Below, piece by piece: positions 1-8,998 of a DNA stretch of 64,000 nucleotides; within the stretch, counting starts at the first letter, position 1; the number at the start of each line of letters is the position of its first letter. The position numbers and the translations under genes were made by a program. The notes beneath the pieces were generated by a model that saw only the letters and a list, made by a program, of their open reading frames with translations, had not been told where the DNA came from and made no database searches. The stretch comes from Myroides odoratus DSM 2801 (GTDB taxonomy: Bacteria > Bacteroidota > Bacteroidia > Flavobacteriales > Flavobacteriaceae): assembly GCF_000243275.1 (NCBI RefSeq), contig NZ_CM001437.1, forward strand, positions 3,221,192-3,285,191. Reading direction: 5' to 3'.

Positions 1-645
1 ATTACAGCTGGTAATGAAACTTCAATTATACAAGAATATGTAGCTTCTCCGTTATTATGGGGAATTCATGTAGCTGCGGATTCACCTTTTCAATCTATTG
101 CCGATTTAGAGCACAAACGAATCGCTATTAGCCGATTAGGGTCAGGCTCTCATTTAATGGCTATTGTACATGCCAAACAGATGAATTGGGATTTAGAGCA
201 GCTAACGTTTGTCATTGTCGATACGTTAGATAAAGCTGTTGTTGCTTTGCAAAATAAAGAAGCTGATTATTTTATGTGGGAGCGCTTTATGACACAGCCT
301 TTGGTCGATCAAAACGTATTCAGACGAATCGGGGAATGTCCAACACCATGGCCTTCTTTTGTTTTGGTTGGTCGTCGTGTGTTTGTTCAACAGAACCGCG
401 CTTTAGTAGATAATTTGTTAGAAGTCATCAATGCTACAACTTCAGAATTTAAATTTATTCCGAGTATTGATCGTACATTAGCAGAACGCTACAATCAAAA
501 AGTAGAGGATATTCAGGATTGGTTGTCTTTAACGCGTTGGTCGCAAAGGCAATTATCCAAAGTAAATTACGATAAGATACAACAGCAATTAGTCGATCTA
601 CAATTGATCGATACACCTAAGCAATACGAAGATATTAAAATGTAA
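1..645 (+). CDS. Substrate-binding protein, 3' part only
   Basis: The reading frame is open from the first base, so the true start lies before the window; about 214 residues are visible. The sequence resembles the second lobe of type 2 periplasmic binding proteins of the NMT1/SsuA-like kind: a segment reading SRLGSGSHLMA (residues about 44-54 of the visible part) looks like the substrate-contacting serine-glycine loop, followed by alternating strand and helix segments and an EADYFMWERF stretch typical of this fold. No signal peptide can be judged because the N-terminus is missing. The ligand is unknown. It is followed after 17 bases by a transglutaminase-like gene and may share its transcript. 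The family assignment is moderate; the function is not determined. Confidence 0.6.
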   Translation: MTAGNETSIIQEYVASPLLWGIHVAADSPFQSIADLEHKRIAISRLGSGSHLMAIVHAKQMNWDLEQLTFVIVDTLDKAVVALQNKEADYFMWERFMTQPLVDQNVFRRIGECPTPWPSFVLVGRRVFVQQNRALVDNLLEVINATTSEFKFIPSIDRTLAERYNQKVEDIQDWLSLTRWSQRQLSKVNYDKIQQQLVDLQLIDTPKQYEDIKM

Positions 646-662
646 TTTTTTCTGATTTACAG

Positions 663-1604
663 ATGGACAATCAAGAAGTACAAATTATTAAAAAGAAGAA
701 GAAATGGTATGAGTACCTGAGAATTCCTTCTCCATGGGACTATATCATAATTTTTATATTGAATGTACTCTTGACGGTTCCTATTTTTATTATTGTGCAT
801 CAAAATATAATCGATCCGGAATGGCCATATCATTTGGATCGTATTTTGCTTTGCATCGTAATATTAGCGGTTTTTCAGTTCATTCTGTATAAACTGAAAT
901 CCATCTTGTTTATCTGTATCTTGGCCTATTTGGGAATCTTTTTCATCGGTACTTCGCATGAAGATTATGATTTGGAATCTATTTTTGATGATTATCGCGT
1001 GATGATTTATGCTATGGCAAGTACGCAAAATCCACAGGATTTAATTATATCTAAACTTCTGCCTTTTCCCAATAAATCCAAAGTGATTAAGGCGATTGAG
1101 TATGATAATCCCAAAGTTCGAAACTTTGCTTTATTAGCTACAACAAAGAACTTCTCTAAAGTACAGGGGTATGGAGAGTACAGGCAAATTATCCAGTGTT
1201 TAGCCATTTTTAAAGAAGTGCGTACACGTTGGAATTATGTCAATGACCCCAAAGGACGAGAATATATTGCAACTGCTTCAGAATCATTGATTCACTTTTC
1301 AGGAGATTGTGATGACTATTCCATCCTCATGGCGGCCTTGATCCGTTCTATTGGAGGAACACCGCGCTTGATTCATACCAAAGAACACATGTATCCAGAG
1401 ATGCTGATTGAAAATAAAGCGCATTTGGAAAAGGTTATCTTCTTGATTAAAGAGGTGCTTTTTGTGGAAGAGAGTAAAGGGAAAGAAGTACATTATCACG
1501 TCGATGAACGCGGGCAAATCTGGTTGAATTTAGATTATACTGCGCGTTATCCGGGTGGACCTTTTATGTCCGAAGAAATTTTAGGACAGCTGACTTTGAA
1601 TTAA
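663..1604 (+). CDS. Membrane-anchored transglutaminase-like protein
   Basis: A 313-residue protein with hydrophobic segments at about residues 26-46 and 58-98, so the N-terminal third is membrane-embedded. The C-terminal part carries the transglutaminase/protease-like core: FSGDCDDYSILMAALIR, with the candidate catalytic cysteine at residue 216, then histidine and aspartate candidates in the YHVDERGQIWLNLDYTARY region. Proteins of this family are cysteine peptidases or amidases in bacteria rather than true cross-linkers; the substrate cannot be read from the sequence. It sits 17 bases after the binding-protein gene and 20 bases before the DUF423 gene, so the three may form one transcript. Confidence 0.75.
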   Translation: MDNQEVQIIKKKKKWYEYLRIPSPWDYIIIFILNVLLTVPIFIIVHQNIIDPEWPYHLDRILLCIVILAVFQFILYKLKSILFICILAYLGIFFIGTSHEDYDLESIFDDYRVMIYAMASTQNPQDLIISKLLPFPNKSKVIKAIEYDNPKVRNFALLATTKNFSKVQGYGEYRQIIQCLAIFKEVRTRWNYVNDPKGREYIATASESLIHFSGDCDDYSILMAALIRSIGGTPRLIHTKEHMYPEMLIENKAHLEKVIFLIKEVLFVEESKGKEVHYHVDERGQIWLNLDYTARYPGGPFMSEEILGQLTLN

Positions 1605-1624
1605 ATGAAAGAAAATTAAATACA

Positions 1625-2008
1625 ATGGATATTACAAATACAACAGCACTCTATGCAGGAAGTATTTTTGGTGCTTTAGCTATTATATTTGGTGCTTTTG
1701 GCGCACATGCGTTAAAAAAACACATGGATACCGAACGATTGGAAAGCTATGAAACAGGAGTGAGATATCAAATGTATCATGCTATTTTACTTTTAGTAAT
1801 CGGTATACTGCCTCAACGTGAATATACCTATTACGCAACGAATCTTATTATCATCGGAGTGATTCTATTTTCCTTTAGTATTTATGGACTTGTATTAAGT
1901 GCAACCTTTGGGAAAAAAATAAAAATACTAGGGCCTATTACGCCTATAGGAGGATTGGCATTAGTCGCAGGATGGATAATGTTGTTTATCGCTTTTTTAT
2001 CTTTGTAG
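1625..2008 (+). CDS. DUF423 family inner-membrane protein
   Basis: A 127-residue protein with four predicted membrane segments and the family hallmark near the N-terminus (GALAIIFGAFGAHALKKHM, residues about 16-34) and a second glycine-rich block near the C-terminus (ITPIGGLALVAGWIMLF). This is the YgdD/DUF423 family, small membrane proteins of unknown biochemical role found across bacteria. Length is normal for the family. It closes the short run of genes that starts at the window edge. Confidence 0.85.
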   Translation: MDITNTTALYAGSIFGALAIIFGAFGAHALKKHMDTERLESYETGVRYQMYHAILLLVIGILPQREYTYYATNLIIIGVILFSFSIYGLVLSATFGKKIKILGPITPIGGLALVAGWIMLFIAFLSL

Positions 2009-2033
2009 TTCTAGTTAAATAAGGTTAATTTTG
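2003..2033 (+). promoter_or_regulatory. Bacteroidota-type promoter for the DUF4369 lipoprotein gene
   Basis: TTG at 2003-2005, a 20-base spacer and TAATTTTG at 2026-2033 match the TTG-N17..23-TANNTTTG promoter form of Bacteroidota. The ATG at 2052 follows 18 bases later. Confidence 0.6.
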
Positions 2034-2051
2034 TGCATTAAATGAAATGCT

Positions 2052-2741
2052 ATGAAAAAACATTTACAATTACTACTGCTTGGAATAGCTGTAGTACTTA
2101 CGGCGTGTAATTCGAATACACAATTCGAAATAGAAGGGACTTTAGCTCATGTTTCTGATGGAGAGGTGATTTACTTAAACAAAGTGGCGGAAACGGATGC
2201 CAATGAATTAATCAAGTTGGATTCTATTGTAGTGCAAAATGAAGGGTTTAAGTTTGTGGGTAAAATAGAACAACCTACTTTGGGTTTTTTAACTTTTCGC
2301 GATCAAAAAGGAAGAATTCCTTTATTTATTGAAAATGGAAAAACGCAAGTTACCATTGATCAAGATAATTTCACTTCGTTTGCATTAAAAGGAACACTAA
2401 ACAATGAAACGCTAAGTGAATTTGAACGAAATTTAAGCCTGTATAAGTACAATATTCTTACCTATCAAGGACAACAGCAACAAGTGTACATGGAAGCCAT
2501 GCAGCAAAAGGATGAGGCTAAAATGCAACAAATCTTACAAGGATTTAAAAAGTTACAAGATGATGAGCAGCTTTTTATTTCGAATTACTTAAGTCAACAT
2601 CAAACGTCTCTAACTGCTCTTTACTATTTGTATTTTACAAGTAAAGAAGATTTATCTCAACTCAAAATGGTATATGATAACCTTTCAGAAACAGATAAAA
2701 AATCAAACTTAGCGCAATTGGTAGCAGAAAAAATAAAGTAA
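2052..2741 (+). CDS. DUF4369 lipoprotein lacking a thioredoxin domain
   Basis: A 229-residue predicted lipoprotein: signal peptide followed by lipobox LTAC with Cys at residue 19. Residues about 24-115 match the DUF4369 beta-rich domain that in Bacteroidota usually precedes a TlpA/AhpC-type thioredoxin domain. Here the protein ends after a helical linker (residues about 120-229) and no CxxC-containing thioredoxin domain follows in any frame; a strong terminator starts 20 bases after the stop. It therefore looks like a naturally short family member or an old truncation. Role unknown; it is expected on the periplasmic side of a membrane. Confidence 0.75.
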   Translation: MKKHLQLLLLGIAVVLTACNSNTQFEIEGTLAHVSDGEVIYLNKVAETDANELIKLDSIVVQNEGFKFVGKIEQPTLGFLTFRDQKGRIPLFIENGKTQVTIDQDNFTSFALKGTLNNETLSEFERNLSLYKYNILTYQGQQQQVYMEAMQQKDEAKMQQILQGFKKLQDDEQLFISNYLSQHQTSLTALYYLYFTSKEDLSQLKMVYDNLSETDKKSNLAQLVAEKIK

Positions 2742-2760
2742 CTATTTTGTTCTAAAAATA

Positions 2761-2802
2761 AAAAAATAAGCCCCACAATTTTTGTTGTGGGGCTTATTTT
2801 TT
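2761..2802. terminator. Bidirectional intrinsic terminator
   Basis: An 18-bp perfect stem (2761-2778 with 2785-2802) has A-tracts and T-tracts on both sides and a GGGGC core. It serves the convergent lipoprotein and permease genes and overlaps the permease stop codon. Confidence 0.9.
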
Positions 2803-4132
2803 ATAGGGCATCTAAGATTATTTTGAGTAAGAATAGGACGGATAAGACATACAGTGTCGGACTCACATCCTTGTGTTGTCGAGTTCCTACTTTAAAAAGG
2901 GTAAAACTCAACATTCCAAATACAATTCCTTCCGCAATACTATAGGTAAAGGGCATAAAAACAATAGTGATAAATGCAGGTAGCGCCTCTGAAAAGTCAG
3001 AGAAATCAATATTGACTACTGAGCTAATCATAAATAGCCCCACAATAACTAAAGCGGGTGCTGTTGCAGCCGCAGGAATAATTAAAAACAAAGGTGCAAG
3101 GAAAATAGACAAAGCAAACATGCAGGCCACACTAACGGCAGTTAATCCTGTTCGTCCGCCTGAGGCAACTCCCGATGCACTTTCTACATAAGAGGTAACC
3201 GAACTTGTTCCTAAAACTGCACCAAAGGTTGTTCCTATAGCATCTGTTAGCAATGCTTTTTTCATTTGTGGAAAATTGCCGTTTTTATCTGCAATTCCCG
3301 TTTTGGAAACAACGCCAATCAACGTTCCAATTGTATCGAATAGGTTGACAAATAAAAAAGTAAAAACCACAATAACCATATCAATCGAGAACACGCTAGA
3401 AGCTGATTCAGGTGAAAATAAGAAGGATATTGCTTTTCCAAAAGTAGGCTCCATTGACGGTGGAGCTGTAATTAAACTTGTTGGAAAATGAACATCACCT
3501 AAGAGTACACCGAATAAAGTCGCCACTACAATTCCAATGAGAATGGAACCATTGACATTTTTGATTAACAAAATCCCTGTGACCAAAAGTCCAGCTAAAG
3601 CAATCCAAACACTGTGCTGACTAAAATCGCCCAAGGTTACTAATGTATTGGGGTTACTAACCACAATACCGGCACTTTTTAGGCCAATTAAGGTAATAAA
3701 AAGCCCGATTCCAACAGGAATGGCTTCTTTTAGCACTTTCGGTATATTGTTGACAATAAGTTCTCGGATATTGAAAATCGTTAGCACAAGAAAGATTAAC
3801 CCCGCTAGAAATACCCCTGTTAGAGCAAATTCCCAGCTATAGCCCATTGTCAGTACTACTGTATAGGCAAAAAAGCTATTCAATCCCATACCTGGAGCTT
3901 GTGCAATAGGCAATTTTGCCATGAATCCCATCAATAGTGTTGCGCATACCGTAGCAAGTGCTGTTGCCATGAATACGGCTTGCTTATCCATTCCTGCATC
4001 CGCAAGAATATTGGGATTAACAACCAAAATATAAGACATCGTTAAGAACGTAATCACCCCAGCCATCATTTCTTTTTTGATGCTGGTATTGTGTTTACTT
4101 AACTGAAAGTAATTTTCTAAAAAGGTTTTCAT
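2801..4132 (-). CDS. NCS2-family purine permease (AzgA/PbuG type)
   Basis: A 443-residue membrane protein with about 12-14 hydrophobic segments. The start MKTFLENYFQLSKHNTSIKKE and the PGMGLNSFFAYTVV block (residues about 79-92) are typical of the AzgA/PbuG branch of the NCS2 family, which imports hypoxanthine, guanine or adenine with protons. The NLFDTIGTLIGV block near residue 265 is the conserved substrate and proton site of this family. Length is normal. It is monocistronic, ends in the shared terminator, and has a TACTTTTG box about 20 bases upstream. Exact base preference cannot be decided. Confidence 0.87.
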   Translation of the reverse strand: MKTFLENYFQLSKHNTSIKKEMMAGVITFLTMSYILVVNPNILADAGMDKQAVFMATALATVCATLLMGFMAKLPIAQAPGMGLNSFFAYTVVLTMGYSWEFALTGVFLAGLIFLVLTIFNIRELIVNNIPKVLKEAIPVGIGLFITLIGLKSAGIVVSNPNTLVTLGDFSQHSVWIALAGLLVTGILLIKNVNGSILIGIVVATLFGVLLGDVHFPTSLITAPPSMEPTFGKAISFLFSPESASSVFSIDMVIVVFTFLFVNLFDTIGTLIGVVSKTGIADKNGNFPQMKKALLTDAIGTTFGAVLGTSSVTSYVESASGVASGGRTGLTAVSVACMFALSIFLAPLFLIIPAAATAPALVIVGLFMISSVVNIDFSDFSEALPAFITIVFMPFTYSIAEGIVFGMLSFTLFKVGTRQHKDVSPTLYVLSVLFLLKIILDAL

Positions 4133-4152
4133 TGTGTTGTTGAATTAGCGAG

Positions 4153-4160
4153 CAAAAGTA
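4153..4160 (-). promoter_or_regulatory. -7 box TACTTTTG for the purine permease
   Basis: Read on the minus strand this is TACTTTTG, an exact TANNTTTG match 20 bases before the permease ATG. No well-placed TTG was seen upstream. Confidence 0.45.
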
Positions 4161-4212
4161 ATGAGTTTGAATGAAAAAGTAACATCAAAAAACAAGAGCA
4201 AGTGCAAGAAGC

Positions 4213-5181
4213 CTAGATGGTGATGACTAATCGAGTTCCAGGATCCATGGGTTTATTCCATACTTGTTCAATTGCCTCTAAGGGATGTACTTCCGTTTGA
4301 ATATGCAATTTTCCTTGTGCTGCTAATAAAAACATCTCCGGTAAAATAACTTTGTTGAATACAATGAGTTCTTCTTTGGTTAAACTGCCAAAACCAGATC
4401 CCATCAATTGAATATCTGTGCTGCGTAGAATTGCAGAAGTTAGTTGAATCTCTTTTCCAGCCATATCCCCAGCTGTTACAATCTTAACCGTTGACGCCAA
4501 ATGATAGATGTCGTTGCCTTTGAAGGCATTTAAAATGGCTTGGAAGGGTTTACCCCATAGGTAATCAATCACCACATCAATAGGAGTCTGTTGGTGAATG
4601 GCTTGTATTTGAGCAGTTAGTTCTTCTTCATTATCAGGTAAAACAAGAGTTTGCGTTGCACCATAGGCTTTTAATTGCTCTAATACCGCCTGATTTCGAC
4701 CGGTAACAATGATTTCTTTCGCCCCGTAATGTTTGGCAATTTGTACCCCAACTTGTCCTGTTACGCCAGTAGCTCCGTTGAACAATACATTTTGACCTTC
4801 TTGTAATCTAGCGCGAATAATTAAAGGCATTGCAGAACCTAAAATAGCATTTGGTAAAGCTGCTGCTTTCGCATCGTCTAAGTTTTGAGGAACAGGGGTA
4901 TAGTTCCCAGAAATAATCGCTTTTTCAGCAATCATACCCGTAATTCCTTGTCCATACACTTTTGTTCCATCTTCTAAGTAACCAACCCCGTCATTGCCTA
5001 CAACTGCAGGTAAATCTACATAGCTCGCGTAGTGTTTGCCACTTACTCGCGCTTTGTCTAAATTCTTTACTGCAGCGGCTGTAACGCGTAGTAGGTGTTG
5101 GCCTTCTTGTTGTACAACTGGCTCTACTATTTCTCCAAATTTAGGTACTTGACCTAGTTCATATAAAATGGCTCCTTTCAT
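4213..5181 (-). CDS. Quinone oxidoreductase-like MDR-family dehydrogenase
   Basis: A 322-residue medium-chain dehydrogenase/reductase. The N-terminal GroES-like domain (residues 1-115) has no catalytic or structural zinc cysteines, and the Rossmann domain carries the NADPH-binding GATGVTGQVG loop at residues 136-145. Together these point to the zinc-independent quinone-oxidoreductase branch. It would act in the cytoplasm on quinones or reactive enones; the substrate is unknown. It stands alone, 80 bases from the permease stop and divergent from uvrA. Confident for family, open for substrate. Confidence 0.8.
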   Translation of the reverse strand: MKGAILYELGQVPKFGEIVEPVVQQEGQHLLRVTAAAVKNLDKARVSGKHYASYVDLPAVVGNDGVGYLEDGTKVYGQGITGMIAEKAIISGNYTPVPQNLDDAKAAALPNAILGSAMPLIIRARLQEGQNVLFNGATGVTGQVGVQIAKHYGAKEIIVTGRNQAVLEQLKAYGATQTLVLPDNEEELTAQIQAIHQQTPIDVVIDYLWGKPFQAILNAFKGNDIYHLASTVKIVTAGDMAGKEIQLTSAILRSTDIQLMGSGFGSLTKEELIVFNKVILPEMFLLAAQGKLHIQTEVHPLEAIEQVWNKPMDPGTRLVITI

Positions 5182-5333
5182 GAGAATCTTCTTTTGCGAG
5201 ATAAAAATACGATTTTTAAAAGTAGGAGAGGGAATTGAGGCAAATTAAAAAGGAAGAAGAATAAAGCTGTTAAATAATGCTAAATCACATCAAAACAATA
5301 GAACAGCAGATTACATAAAATGAGATTAATATG

Positions 5334-5341
5334 TATCTTTG
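5334..5341 (+). promoter_or_regulatory. -7 box TATCTTTG deciding the uvrA start
   Basis: TATCTTTG is an exact TANNTTTG match. It lies inside a longer reading frame that begins at 5320 but upstream of the ATG at 5359. Transcription from here would exclude the 5320 start, so 5359 is chosen. Confidence 0.6.
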
Positions 5342-5358
5342 TTTTTTTGCACAAAATT

Positions 5359-8193
5359 ATGTCTAAAGTAGAAGATTTTATTGAAGTTTTAGGAGCTAGA
5401 GTTCACAATCTAAAAAATATAGATATCCGTATTCCACGAGAGAAACTCGTTGTGATTACAGGATTGTCGGGCTCTGGTAAGTCATCCTTGGCTTTCGATA
5501 CAATATATGCAGAAGGTCAACGTCGGTATATCGAGACGTTTTCCGCCTATGCCAGACAGTTTTTAGGCGGTTTAGAACGACCAGATGTAGATAAAATTGA
5601 TGGATTGTCACCTGTAATTGCCATTGAACAAAAAACCACCAATCGCAGTCCGAGATCAACCGTAGGAACGATTACGGAAATTTATGACTTTTTGCGTTTG
5701 CTTTACGCTAGAGCAGCAGAAGCCTATAGTTATAATACAGGTGAGAAAATGGTGAGCTATACGGATAGTCAAATTCAAGAATTGATTCTCCAAGATTATG
5801 CAGGTAAAAAAATTAATATTCTTGCTCCTGTTGTACGCTCAAGAAAAGGACACTATCGCGAATTGTTTGAGCAAATTGCCAAACAAGGATTTTTGAAAGT
5901 GCGCCTTGATGGAGAAATCAAAGATTTAGAATATGGAATGAAGGCGGATCGTTACAAAACCCATGATATTGAAATTGTAATTGATCGCTTGCCTATTGAT
6001 GATAAGGAACAAACCGCACAACGTTTGGCGGAAAGTATTCAGACTGCCATGTATCACGGCGATGATACCATTGTAATCCTGGATCAAGAAACCCAAGAAG
6101 TGCGTTTTTTTAGTCGTCACTTGATGTGTCCAACGTCAGGGATTTCTTATGCTAAACCGGAACCCAATAATTTTTCATTCAACTCTCCGAAAGGAGCTTG
6201 TGAAGTGTGTAATGGATTGGGAACTGTACATGAAATCAATTACCACAAAGTGATTCCTGATGCAGCTATCTCAATTAAAAAAGGAGGTTTAGCTCCGCTT
6301 GGACCAGAGAAGAGCACTTGGATTTTCAAGCAATTGGAAATTATTGCACAACGCTATAATTTTAAATTGGCAGATGCGATTCAGGATATTCCTAAAGAAG
6401 CCATGGAGGTGATACTCAATGGTGGACAAGATAGCTTTACAGTAGAACACAAAGTAGCCGGTATTTCTAAGAATTATAAAATTGATTTTGAAGGGATTAA
6501 TAATTTCATTAAAAATCAGTTTGAAGAAAGTGAAACAGCATCAATCAAGCGTTGGGCAAAAGAATACATGGATGAAATTGATTGTCCATCGTGTGATGGA
6601 ACGCGCTTGAGAAAAGAAGCATTGTATTTTAGAATTGCAGAAAAAAATATAGGCGAATTAATCCAAATGGATATTGAACATTTGATTGCTTGGTTCGCAG
6701 ATATATCCGATAAACTTTCGGACAAACAAAAAAGTATTGCAGAGGAAATCTTAAAAGAAATCAATACGCGATTGTCGTTCTTGAAAGATGTTGGGTTGAC
6801 TTACTTATCGTTAAATCGTAGTTCAAGAACGCTATCGGGAGGTGAAGCACAGCGTATCCGCTTGGCTACGCAAATTGGGTCACAGCTGGTAGGTGTACTT
6901 TATATCTTAGATGAACCAAGTATTGGTTTGCATCAAAGGGACAATGAACGCTTAATCAAATCGTTGGAGTCTTTGCGTGATATCGGAAACTCTGTCCTTG
7001 TAGTGGAGCATGATAAGGATATGATTGAACGTGCGGATTACGTAATTGACATTGGCCCTTATGCAGGAAAAAGAGGAGGACAAATCATCAGTACAGGTAC
7101 GCCACAGGAATTGTTGAAAGAACACACCCTTACGGCACAGTATTTGAATGGTGAATTAGAGATTACGGTTCCTACAGAACGAAGAAAAGGAAATGGAAAG
7201 TCTATCAAGTTAGAAGGTGCAACTGGAAATAATTTAAAAAATATTACCATTGAGATTCCACTAGGAACCTTAACTTGTGTTACAGGTGTTTCAGGATCAG
7301 GAAAATCAACCTTGATTAATGGAACATTATATCCTATTTTAAATAATCACTTTTTCAATGCAGTGGCTAAGCCTCAACCGTATAAAAAAATTAGCGGTTT
7401 AGAACACATTGACAAAGTAATTGGCATTGATCAAAGTCCGATTGGACGAACACCGCGATCAAATCCAGCGACGTATACTGAAGTGTTTTCTGATATTCGA
7501 AACCTGTTTGCACAAACAACAGAAGCTTCGATACGAGGGTATAAACCAGGTCGATTTAGTTTCAATGTAAGTGGTGGACGTTGTGATACTTGTGAGGGAT
7601 CAGGAGTTCGCACCATAGAAATGGGCTTTTTACCCGATGTATATGTAGAATGTGAAACCTGTCAAGGAAAGCGCTTTAATCGAGAAACATTAGAAATTCG
7701 CTACAAAGGGAAGTCGATTTCAGATGTATTGGAAATGACAGTGGCGGATGCAACGGAGTTTTTTGAAAATATTCCAAAAATTTACCGCAAATTGAAAACA
7801 ATTAATGATGTGGGATTGGGCTATATTACGCTTGGACAACAAAGTACAACCTTGTCTGGAGGAGAAGCACAACGCATCAAATTAGCGACAGAGCTATCTA
7901 AAAAAGATACAGGTAATACATTTTATATCTTAGATGAGCCTACTACAGGCTTGCACTTTGAAGATATTCGCGTCTTGATGGAAGTAATCAATACGTTGGT
8001 GGAAAAAGGAAACACAGTGTTGATTATTGAGCACAACCTAGATGTAATCAAGTTAGCAGATTATATTATTGATATTGGATATGAAGGTGGAGCGAATGGA
8101 GGAGAAGTATTGGCGAAGGGAACACCAGAACAAATAAGTAAAGTAAAGAAGAGCTATACGGCTCACTTTTTAAAAAACGAACTTAAAAAATGA
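5359..8193 (+). CDS. uvrA: Excinuclease ABC subunit A
   Basis: DNA damage recognition ATPase of nucleotide excision repair; it loads UvrB at lesions. With the ATG at 5359 the product is 944 residues, normal for UvrA. Visible are two ATP-binding cassettes, with Walker A motifs GLSGSGKS at about residues 35-42 and GVSGSGKS at about 645-652. Two ABC signatures ([14 protein letters not shown] and [14 protein letters not shown]), the insertion-domain CPSCDGTRL, and the C-terminal zinc module CDTCEG...CETCQG are also present. The first zinc module reads CPTSG...CEVCNG, so one of its four cysteines is Ser. The next gene starts 7 bases after the stop and is likely co-transcribed. The upstream in-frame ATG at 5320 is rejected because it precedes the promoter box. 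Confidence 0.97.
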   Translation: MSKVEDFIEVLGARVHNLKNIDIRIPREKLVVITGLSGSGKSSLAFDTIYAEGQRRYIETFSAYARQFLGGLERPDVDKIDGLSPVIAIEQKTTNRSPRSTVGTITEIYDFLRLLYARAAEAYSYNTGEKMVSYTDSQIQELILQDYAGKKINILAPVVRSRKGHYRELFEQIAKQGFLKVRLDGEIKDLEYGMKADRYKTHDIEIVIDRLPIDDKEQTAQRLAESIQTAMYHGDDTIVILDQETQEVRFFSRHLMCPTSGISYAKPEPNNFSFNSPKGACEVCNGLGTVHEINYHKVIPDAAISIKKGGLAPLGPEKSTWIFKQLEIIAQRYNFKLADAIQDIPKEAMEVILNGGQDSFTVEHKVAGISKNYKIDFEGINNFIKNQFEESETASIKRWAKEYMDEIDCPSCDGTRLRKEALYFRIAEKNIGELIQMDIEHLIAWFADISDKLSDKQKSIAEEILKEINTRLSFLKDVGLTYLSLNRSSRTLSGGEAQRIRLATQIGSQLVGVLYILDEPSIGLHQRDNERLIKSLESLRDIGNSVLVVEHDKDMIERADYVIDIGPYAGKRGGQIISTGTPQELLKEHTLTAQYLNGELEITVPTERRKGNGKSIKLEGATGNNLKNITIEIPLGTLTCVTGVSGSGKSTLINGTLYPILNNHFFNAVAKPQPYKKISGLEHIDKVIGIDQSPIGRTPRSNPATYTEVFSDIRNLFAQTTEASIRGYKPGRFSFNVSGGRCDTCEGSGVRTIEMGFLPDVYVECETCQGKRFNRETLEIRYKGKSISDVLEMTVADATEFFENIPKIYRKLKTINDVGLGYITLGQQSTTLSGGEAQRIKLATELSKKDTGNTFYILDEPTTGLHFEDIRVLMEVINTLVEKGNTVLIIEHNLDVIKLADYIIDIGYEGGANGGEVLAKGTPEQISKVKKSYTAHFLKNELKK

Positions 8194-8200
8194 TTGAATT

Positions 8201-8923
8201 ATGAAAGAAATTGTAGGCAATGAAGAGGAGAAAATCCAAGAAAAATTCAAGCAAAAGTCTTGGACAGAAATAAAAACGAATGATTCGTGGGGGATTTTTA
8301 AAATCATGTCTGAGTTTGTTAATGGATATGAGAAAATGGGACGTATCGGTCCATGTATTTCTATCTTTGGTTCAGCTAGAACAAAAAAAGAAGATCCATA
8401 CTATAAATTAGCAGAAGAAATTGCATTCAAAGTTAGTAAAGCTGGCTATGGTGTTATTACTGGGGGAGGACCTGGTATTATGGAAGCTGGTAATAAAGGA
8501 GCACACTTAGGACAAGGTGTTTCAGTGGGATTGAATATTGAATTACCTTTTGAACAACACTTTAACCCTTATATCGACAGCGATAAAAATATTCAGTTTG
8601 ACTATTTCTTCGTGCGTAAAGTTATGTTTGTCAAGTATTCTCAAGGGTTTGTTGTAATGCCTGGAGGGTTCGGAACATTAGATGAATTGTTTGAAGCAAT
8701 TACTTTAATCCAAACGAAGAAAATCGCTAAGTTTCCAATTATTTTAGTGGGAACAGATTTTTGGGGAGGTATGTTAGAGTGGGTTAAAAATGTACTATTG
8801 GCTAAATATTCAACTATTTCTCCGGAAGACATGAATTTGATCCAATTGGTTGATACAGCAGACGAAGTAGTAGAGCGTATTGATGCTTTCTACAAAAAGT
8901 ATACGTTAAAACCAAATTTCTAA
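8201..8923 (+). CDS. LOG-family (TIGR00730) Rossmann-fold protein
   Basis: A 240-residue protein with the two signature motifs of the LOG/YgdH family: GGGPGIMEAGNKGA near residue 88 and PGGFGTLDE near residue 154. Family members hydrolyse nucleoside 5'-monophosphates to base and ribose phosphate (phosphoribohydrolases) and include the cytokinin-activating LOG enzymes; in bacteria they often act in nucleotide salvage. Length is normal. It follows uvrA by 7 bases, forming a two-gene unit that ends at a strong terminator. Substrate not determined. Confidence 0.85.
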   Translation: MKEIVGNEEEKIQEKFKQKSWTEIKTNDSWGIFKIMSEFVNGYEKMGRIGPCISIFGSARTKKEDPYYKLAEEIAFKVSKAGYGVITGGGPGIMEAGNKGAHLGQGVSVGLNIELPFEQHFNPYIDSDKNIQFDYFFVRKVMFVKYSQGFVVMPGGFGTLDELFEAITLIQTKKIAKFPIILVGTDFWGGMLEWVKNVLLAKYSTISPEDMNLIQLVDTADEVVERIDAFYKKYTLKPNF

Positions 8924-8952
8924 AAATAGAAGCAGAAGTATCATAAATAAAA

Positions 8953-8976
8953 AATCCAGCACCTAGGTGCTGGATT
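8953..8976. terminator. Bidirectional terminator between LOG gene and rlmD
   Basis: A 24-bp perfect palindrome centred on CCTAGG, flanked by A-rich and T-rich tracts, lies in the gap between two convergent genes. Confidence 0.88.
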
Positions 8977-8998
8977 TTTTTATGATGTTTGTTGACAA

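Noticed and set aside
5320..5358. N-terminal extension of uvrA
   Set aside because: The added residues are hydrophobic and unlike UvrA, and the promoter box at 5334-5341 lies inside this stretch.
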